Part shown: positions 1 through 3,663 of the stretch, one piece after another | How positions within the stretch are numbered: the stretch's first letter is position 1 | Layout of the letters: every line of letters begins with the position of its first letter | Source: Pseudomonadota bacterium | GTDB lineage: Bacteria; Pseudomonadota; Gammaproteobacteria; Steroidobacterales; Steroidobacteraceae | Reading direction: 5' to 3' | Assembly (NCBI GenBank): GCA_021808035.1 | Contig: JAKBCG010000193.1 | Span: 1-5,355 of the forward strand | Length of the DNA stretch: 5,355 nt | Program-made: the position numbers and the translations under genes | Notes under the pieces: generated by a model | The model's input: the letters and a program-made list of their open reading frames with translations, nothing else | Database searches by the model: none | Told to the model about the DNA's origin: nothing

Positions 1-157
1 CGGTTTCACCCGAGTATTTGCGATAGTCACGAAACTCTCCTCCATGACGATTCGCGAGCACGTCGACGAACCAGAAGCCGGCGTTGTGCCGCGTCGACTG
101 GTGTTCCGGGCCCGGATTGCCGAGACCCACGATGATCTTCAAGGGTAGTCCGCTCAC
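1..157 (-). CDS. pth: Peptidyl-tRNA hydrolase, N-terminal fragment (3' end beyond the window)
   Basis: Pth hydrolyses the ester bond of peptidyl-tRNAs that drop off ribosomes, freeing tRNA in the cytoplasm. The visible part reads KIIVGLGNPGPEHQSTRHNA followed by GFWFVDVLA, which is the Pth N-terminus. It contains the family's Asn of the GLGNPG motif and the catalytic His of TRHNAG (Asn14 and His24 from the chosen start). The catalytic Asp near residue 93 would lie outside the window. The start is uncertain. GTG at 157 is preferred because a GAGAG stretch lies about 11 nt upstream and it gives the usual short lead into the first strand. TTG at 142 and ATG at 193 are in frame too, but the ATG sits directly against the T-tract of the rplY terminator and has no Shine-Dalgarno sequence. 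pth follows rplY in many proteobacteria. The gene identity is firm; the start is not. Confidence 0.9.
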   Translation of the reverse strand, partial: MSGLPLKIIVGLGNPGPEHQSTRHNAGFWFVDVLANRHGGEFRDYRKYSGET

Positions 158-196
158 CGTCGCGTTCGCTCTCGACTCCGATCCGATCGTCATCCG

Positions 197-230
197 AAAA
201 TAAACCGGGGCCGTCCGCTGGACGGCCCCG
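197..230 (-). terminator. Rho-independent terminator after rplY
   Basis: A perfect 11-bp GC-rich stem (206-216 pairing with 220-230) closes a 3-nt loop. On the minus strand it is followed by the T-rich tract GGTTTATTTT (206-197). It begins 23 nt past the rplY stop codon, so it should end or attenuate transcripts coming through prs and rplY. The T-tract abuts the 5' end of pth, so pth must depend on read-through or on a promoter within this short gap. I cannot identify such a promoter. Confidence 0.85.
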
Positions 231-253
231 CTCGGAGCACCGGCTCGCGAAGA

Positions 254-979
254 TTACTTCTTCGCGTCCTTCTTCGCCGGCTCCTTCTTCGCCTCTTCCT
301 TCTTCGCCGGCTCGGCCTTCTTCGCCGCGTCGCCGGGCGCCGCCGCCGCCCCGGCTGCCGCCGGCGCCGCTTCCGCAGCAGCCTGTGCGGCCGGTTCCGG
401 TTCCTCGGTCCGCGGACTGTGGATCGCGACGACCGCCGCGTCTTCCTTGAGCAGTTCGAGGAGCTGCACGCCTTCCGGCACCTTCAGCTGCGACAGATGG
501 ATGCTCTCGTTGATCGACAATCCGGACAGATCGACCTCGATGTACTCCGGCAGATCCTTCGGCAGGCAGGCGACCTCGACCTCGGTGCGCATGTGCGAAA
601 CGATGCCGCCTTGCGTCTTCACGCCGGGCGCGACCGCCTCACCCTTGAAGTGCAGCGGAATGCTGATCCGGATCTTCTCGTTCTCGTCGACGCGCTGGAA
701 GTCGACGTGCAGCACCGCATTCTTGTACGGATGCCGCTGCACGTCCTTCAGGACGGCCGCCTGACTCTGATCCCCGACGCGCAGGCTCAGGATCGTCGAA
801 TAGAAGCGTTCGTTGTCGAGCATCAGCACGATCTTCTCGTGATCGAGGCTCAACGCGCGCGGGTCGATGTGCCCCCCGTAGAGGATGGCCGGCACCTTGC
901 CCGCGCGACGCAGGCGGCGGCTCGCACCTTTGCCTTGGTCTTCGCGGAACTCGGCGACGAGTTCGAAAGAGGTTTTCAT
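254..979 (-). CDS. rplY: 50S ribosomal protein bL25, general stress protein CTC type with Ala/Lys-rich tail
   Basis: bL25 binds 5S rRNA (loop E) in the large ribosomal subunit. The 241-aa product has the L25 RNA-binding domain at about residues 5-95, including the signature GKGASRRLRRAGKVPAILYG (16-35) and the stretch DVQRHPYKNAVLHVDF (79-94). The beta-strand-rich TL5/CTC C-terminal domain follows at about 100-188. E. coli L25 (94 aa) lacks that second domain; the long form is usual in many other bacteria. Residues from about 190 form a low-complexity tail, first Ala/Pro-rich and then repeated AKK units (218-241), which is probably disordered and basic. A clear GGAGA lies 5 nt before the ATG (985-989). 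The gene follows prs after 97 nt and precedes a strong terminator, so it probably ends a transcript. A hairpin in its leader (1009-1045) may be regulatory. Confidence 0.97.
   Translation of the reverse strand: MKTSFELVAEFREDQGKGASRRLRRAGKVPAILYGGHIDPRALSLDHEKIVLMLDNERFYSTILSLRVGDQSQAAVLKDVQRHPYKNAVLHVDFQRVDENEKIRISIPLHFKGEAVAPGVKTQGGIVSHMRTEVEVACLPKDLPEYIEVDLSGLSINESIHLSQLKVPEGVQLLELLKEDAAVVAIHSPRTEEPEPAAQAAAEAAPAAAGAAAAPGDAAKKAEPAKKEEAKKEPAKKDAKK
268..326 (-). repeat. Short direct repeats encoding AKK units in the bL25 tail
   Basis: The 11-mer CCTTCTTCGCC (plus strand) occurs at 268-278, 283-293, 298-308 and 316-326, with spacings of 15, 15 and 18 nt. A longer 16-mer is identical at 268-283 and 298-313. 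All copies are in frame and encode Ala-Lys-Lys, twice as Glu-Pro-Ala-Lys-Lys. A related Ala-Lys-Lys sits at the very C-terminus. Such in-frame repeats can grow or shrink by slippage without breaking the frame. Confidence 0.8.
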
Positions 980-1008
980 GACGTTCTCCGTTTAAGTTCG
1001 ACAACAAC

Positions 1009-1045
1009 GGCGATTCGGACGTCGCGACCAACGATTCCGAACGCC
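1009..1045 (-). promoter_or_regulatory. Imperfect hairpin in the rplY leader
   Basis: Plus-strand bases 1009-1019 (GGCG, a bulged A at 1013, then TTCGGA) are complementary to 1036-1045 (TCCGAACGCC). This gives a 10-bp stem with one bulged base. Inside it, 1020-1022 (CGT) can pair with 1031-1033 (ACG), leaving an 8-nt loop. In rplY mRNA the hairpin ends 19 nt before the GGAGA ribosome binding site. No T-run follows it in the sense direction, so it does not look like a terminator. It could be a leader element for translational or stability control, or simply an mRNA structure. The pairing is seen directly; the role is inferred. Confidence 0.45.
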
Positions 1046-1049
1046 GACC

Positions 1050-1078
1050 AAAAAAAGCTCGCCGCTTCGCCTCGGCTC
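1050..1078 (-). terminator. Possible weak terminator or attenuator after prs
   Basis: Just past the prs stop the minus strand carries a short inverted repeat, GCCG (1076-1073) with CGGC (1064-1061) around an 8-nt loop, and four bases later a run of seven T (1056-1050). The stem is short and separated from the T-run, so efficient termination is doubtful. Partial attenuation between prs and rplY is possible. Confidence 0.3.
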
Positions 1079-2048
1079 AGTCGATGTACAGCGAGCTCAC
1101 CGACTCCTCGTCGCTGATGCGGCGGATCGTCTCCGCGAGCAGCCCCGCGACGCTCAGCTGGCGGATGCGGTCGCAGCCGCGTGCCGCCTCCGACAGCGGG
1201 ATCGTGTCGGTGACCACCAGCTCGTCGAGCACCGACTTCGAGATCCGCTCGATCGCCGCGCCCGACAGCACCGGATGCGTGGTATAGGCGACGACCTTGA
1301 GGGCGCCCTCGTCCTTCAACGCGGCCGCGGCCTGGCACAAGGTGCCCGCGGTGTCGACCATGTCGTCGATCAGCACGCAGGTCCTGCCGCGGACTTCGCC
1401 GATGATGTTCATCACCTTCGACTCGTTCGGCCGCGGCCGGCGCTTGTCGATGATCGCGAGGTCGGCGTCGTCGAGTCGCTTCGCGAGCGCCCGCGCCCGC
1501 ACGACGCCGCCGACGTCCGGCGACACGACGATCATGTTCTCGTACTTCTGCCGCCACGCGTCGCCGAGCAGCACCGGCGTCGCGTACACGTTGTCCACCG
1601 GGATGTCGAAGAACCCCTGGATCTGGTCCGCGTGCAGATCGACCGTGAGCAATCGGTCGATCCCCGCGCTCGCGATCATGTTCGCAACCAGCTTCGCCGC
1701 GATCGCGACGCGCGTCGCGCGCGGGCGGCGATCCTGCCGCGCGTAGCCGAAATACGGCACCACGGCGGTGATTCGCTCGGCCGACGCTCGCCGGCACGCG
1801 TCCGTCATCAACAGCAGCTCCATCAGGTGATCGTTCGCCGGCGGGCAGGTCGGCTGGATGATGAACACGTCTCTGCCGCGGACGTTCTCCATCAGTTCCG
1901 CGTTCACCTCGCCGTCGCTGAACCGCCCGACGTGCGCGCGGCCGAGCGGAAGGCGCAGGTGGCGGGTGATTTCCATCGCGAGCGCCGGGTGCGCGTTCCC
2001 GGTGAATACCGCGATTGACGGAGGCTCTACGCCGTTACGTTGCGACAT
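1077..2048 (-). CDS. prs: Ribose-phosphate pyrophosphokinase (PRPP synthetase)
   Basis: Prs transfers pyrophosphate from ATP to ribose 5-phosphate, making PRPP for purine, pyrimidine, NAD, histidine and tryptophan synthesis in the cytoplasm. The 323-aa product is close to the E. coli enzyme (315 aa) and is collinear with it. It has GRFSDGEV (41-48), PYFGYARQDRR (98-108, ATP binding and catalysis), VDLHADQIQGFF (136-147, with the metal-linked His139), the flexible loop DKRRPRPNES (201-210), the PRPP-binding loop DDMVDTAGT (228-236) and a C-terminal RRISDEESVSSLY like that of class I enzymes. ATG 2048 is chosen because the family N-terminus begins soon after it and the frame upstream runs into tRNA-Gln. 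GAAGGG (2055-2050) precedes it with unusually short spacing; a GAG at 2059-2057 is better placed but weak. The tRNA 3' end lies 19 nt upstream, so both are probably on one precursor RNA. Confidence 0.98.
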   Translation of the reverse strand: MSQRNGVEPPSIAVFTGNAHPALAMEITRHLRLPLGRAHVGRFSDGEVNAELMENVRGRDVFIIQPTCPPANDHLMELLLMTDACRRASAERITAVVPYFGYARQDRRPRATRVAIAAKLVANMIASAGIDRLLTVDLHADQIQGFFDIPVDNVYATPVLLGDAWRQKYENMIVVSPDVGGVVRARALAKRLDDADLAIIDKRRPRPNESKVMNIIGEVRGRTCVLIDDMVDTAGTLCQAAAALKDEGALKVVAYTTHPVLSGAAIERISKSVLDELVVTDTIPLSEAARGCDRIRQLSVAGLLAETIRRISDEESVSSLYID

Positions 2049-2067
2049 ACCCTTCACTCGAGGAAAG

Positions 2068-2142
2068 TGGCTGGGGTGGAAGGATTCGAACCTCCGAATG
2101 GCGGGATCAAAACCCGCTGCCTTACCACTTGGCGACACCCCA
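2068..2142 (-). tRNA. tRNA-Gln, anticodon UUG, CCA encoded
   Basis: The 75-nt minus-strand sequence folds as a full cloverleaf. The acceptor stem TGGGGTG pairs with CACCCCA and shows the U1-A72 pair typical of tRNA-Gln. The D arm is GCCAAGTGGTAAGGC. The anticodon stem GCGGG/CCCGC carries the loop TTTTGAT, giving anticodon TTG. The T arm GGAGG-TTCGAAT-CCTTC has one G-U pair, then discriminator G and an encoded CCA. It reads CAA codons, and CAG by wobble. It closely resembles the E. coli UUG isoacceptor. It lies between ispE (36 nt upstream) and prs (19 nt downstream) with no obvious promoter or terminator of its own, so it is probably cut from a polycistronic transcript. Confidence 0.97.
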
Positions 2143-2178
2143 TCTCGATTCAACCGCTTGCGATGCCCGCCGCGCGCC

Positions 2179-3042
2179 TCAGAAGGACGCCAGCTGCCCG
2201 TTCAGGGGCGACTCGTTCACGCCTCGGACCATGTACGCTTCCCAATCCGGCGGCAGTTGCCGCAGGATCTCCAGACCCCGTTGCCGCGTGCCGCAATCCA
2301 GGAACACGCATGCGCCGGTTCCGGTCAATCGAGCCCTGCCGAACTGCGCCAACCGGTCCAGCGCGCCCGCAACCTCGGGGTATCGTCGGCGTACGACCGG
2401 TTCGCAATCGTTGTGCCCGCCCGCTTCGAGGAAGCCGGCAATTGTGATTGGCGGCGTATTCCTTGTCAATTCGGGGTCGCGGAACACTTCCGCGGTCGGG
2501 ATCGCTATTTTCGGCTTGATTATCAGGTAGTTGGTATCCGGCGGCGACGCTGGCGGAACCAGGGGTACCAGGCGCTCGCCGACCCCCTCCGCCCAGGCCG
2601 TGCGCCCGTACACGAAGACCGGTACGTCGGCACCGAGGCCAAGGCCCAGATCGGCGAGTCGCTCGGCCGGCCAATCGAGGCCCCAGAGACGATTCAGCGC
2701 GCGAAGCGTCGTCGCCGCATCCGAACTCCCGCCCCCGAGCCCGGCACCCATCGGGATCCGTTTGCGCAGATCGATGTCGGCACCGAGCCTGCAGCCGCTC
2801 GCATGCTGCAGCGCACGAGCCGCCCGGACGCACAGATCGGATTCCGCGTCCACACCCAGGGCACCCTGCAGCCGCTCGATCACCCCATCCGCGCGGACGC
2901 GCAACCCCACCTCGTCGCACAGATCGACGAACTGGAAACACGTCTGCAGCAGGTGATAACCGTCGGGCCGACGGCCGACGACGTGCAGGAACAGGTTCAG
3001 TTTCGCCGGCGCCAGCCAGTAGCGCATCGCGGAGACGCTCAC
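2179..3042 (-). CDS. ispE: 4-diphosphocytidyl-2-C-methyl-D-erythritol kinase (GHMP kinase family)
   Basis: IspE phosphorylates the 2-hydroxyl of CDP-methylerythritol with ATP, the fourth step of the MEP route to isoprenoids, in the cytoplasm. The 287-aa protein (E. coli 283) shows PAKLNLFL with the catalytic Lys14, the substrate-region motif RPDGYH (25-30), the glycine-rich ATP loop PMGAGLGGGSSDAA (97-110), GADVPVF with the catalytic Asp139, and the C-terminal GHMP motif RLTGTGACVF (238-247). GTG at 3042 is preferred as the start. It is preceded by AAAGGGG with a 4-nt gap, and its bases overlap the lolB TGA stop in the sequence GTGA, so translation is probably coupled. ATG at 3027 is in frame and matches the E. 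coli N-terminus in length, but it lacks a Shine-Dalgarno sequence. tRNA-Gln and prs follow, as in many gammaproteobacteria. Confidence 0.96.
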   Translation of the reverse strand: MSVSAMRYWLAPAKLNLFLHVVGRRPDGYHLLQTCFQFVDLCDEVGLRVRADGVIERLQGALGVDAESDLCVRAARALQHASGCRLGADIDLRKRIPMGAGLGGGSSDAATTLRALNRLWGLDWPAERLADLGLGLGADVPVFVYGRTAWAEGVGERLVPLVPPASPPDTNYLIIKPKIAIPTAEVFRDPELTRNTPPITIAGFLEAGGHNDCEPVVRRRYPEVAGALDRLAQFGRARLTGTGACVFLDCGTRQRGLEILRQLPPDWEAYMVRGVNESPLNGQLASF

Positions 3043-3662
3043 CGCACCCCTTTCCATTGATCGACGACGATACGAACCCGTACCCCCTCGCTACGCAGCA
3101 CCAGGAGCGCCGGCAGCCAATCCCCCGCATGCACCCGGTAGCGCAGGAAATCGACCGTCCAGCCCGCCTGTTCGAGATGCGATACCCGATCCTGCGCATT
3201 GAAGCGCACCGAGGAAGGGCCCGCGGGATCCGGTATCCCCAGCAACCAGTACCGAAGGTTCGCGACCGGCAGCGCGAACCCGAGCCGCCGCTCCATGATC
3301 TCCACGCCCTGCGGGCTCGGCGGCGATCCGTTCACCGACAGTCCGTCGGGACCGAGCGCCAGCACGCTCGCGCCGATCCCGAGCGGCCCCGCCAGATGCA
3401 CGACGCTCTGGTCGGCGTGCTGACGCCAGTCGACGCTCGCCTGCCATCCGCGTGAGCCGATCGCGACCGCCGCCCGGCCTTGCAGGTCCCAATTGCCGAT
3501 CCGTTGGAGCAGTTGCAATCGCTCGGTCCACCCGGCGGGGTGCATCGGCGCGACGGTGGCACACGAAGCCAGCAGGACCGCGACCAACAGCAGGCACGCG
3601 CGCGCCGCACGGAGCCGGCTCGCGGCACCGATGCCGGGCGATGCGGGGGGGTTTGCGCGCAA
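3039..3662 (-). CDS. lolB: Outer-membrane lipoprotein receptor/insertase LolB
   Basis: LolB takes lipoproteins from the periplasmic carrier LolA and inserts them into the inner leaflet of the outer membrane. The 207-aa product (the E. coli precursor is also 207 aa) starts with a basic stretch, a hydrophobic core CLLLVAVLL (23-31) and a lipobox LASC with the lipidated Cys34. Residue +2 of the mature protein is Ala, not Asp, consistent with outer-membrane sorting. The LolB fold follows: RIGNWDLQGRAAV (54-66), the GPLG turn (92-95), LRYWLLGIPDP and a C-terminal beta-strand region ending RIVVDQWKGVR. Leu94 of the GPLG turn aligns with E. coli mature Leu68, the exposed loop residue known to matter for insertion. 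No ATG fits. TTG 3662 is the only plausible in-frame start and has GGGAG 9 nt upstream. It begins 1 nt after the TPR gene's stop and overlaps ispE at its end, so all three are likely one operon. Confidence 0.93.
   Translation of the reverse strand: MRANPPASPGIGAASRLRAARACLLLVAVLLASCATVAPMHPAGWTERLQLLQRIGNWDLQGRAAVAIGSRGWQASVDWRQHADQSVVHLAGPLGIGASVLALGPDGLSVNGSPPSPQGVEIMERRLGFALPVANLRYWLLGIPDPAGPSSVRFNAQDRVSHLEQAGWTVDFLRYRVHAGDWLPALLVLRSEGVRVRIVVDQWKGVR
3047..3053 (-). promoter_or_regulatory. Ribosome binding site of ispE within the end of lolB
   Basis: The minus-strand AAAGGGG lies inside the last lolB codons, 4 nt before GTG 3042. It supports this start over ATG 3027 and over the upstream ATG 3057, which lacks such a site. 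Confidence 0.65.
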
Positions 3663-3663
3663 C

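Noticed and set aside
419..1117. Plus-strand open frame of 232 codons opposite rplY
   Set aside because: It is the complement of the strongly conserved bL25 frame, with a composition typical of GC-rich antisense and no supporting start signal.
2049..2153. N-terminal extension of Prs up to an ATG at 2153
   Set aside because: The extra 35 codons are the translation of tRNA-Gln and its trailer. The Prs family N-terminus fits ATG 2048.
2143..2178. Possible promoter or terminator between ispE and tRNA-Gln
   Set aside because: The 36 nt are GC-rich with no -10/-35-like pair, no stable hairpin and no T-run.
1858..3060. Plus-strand open frame of 400 codons across prs, tRNA-Gln and ispE
   Set aside because: It runs antisense through two well-identified enzymes and through a tRNA gene, and its translation resembles no family I know. 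It is a shadow of the minus-strand genes.
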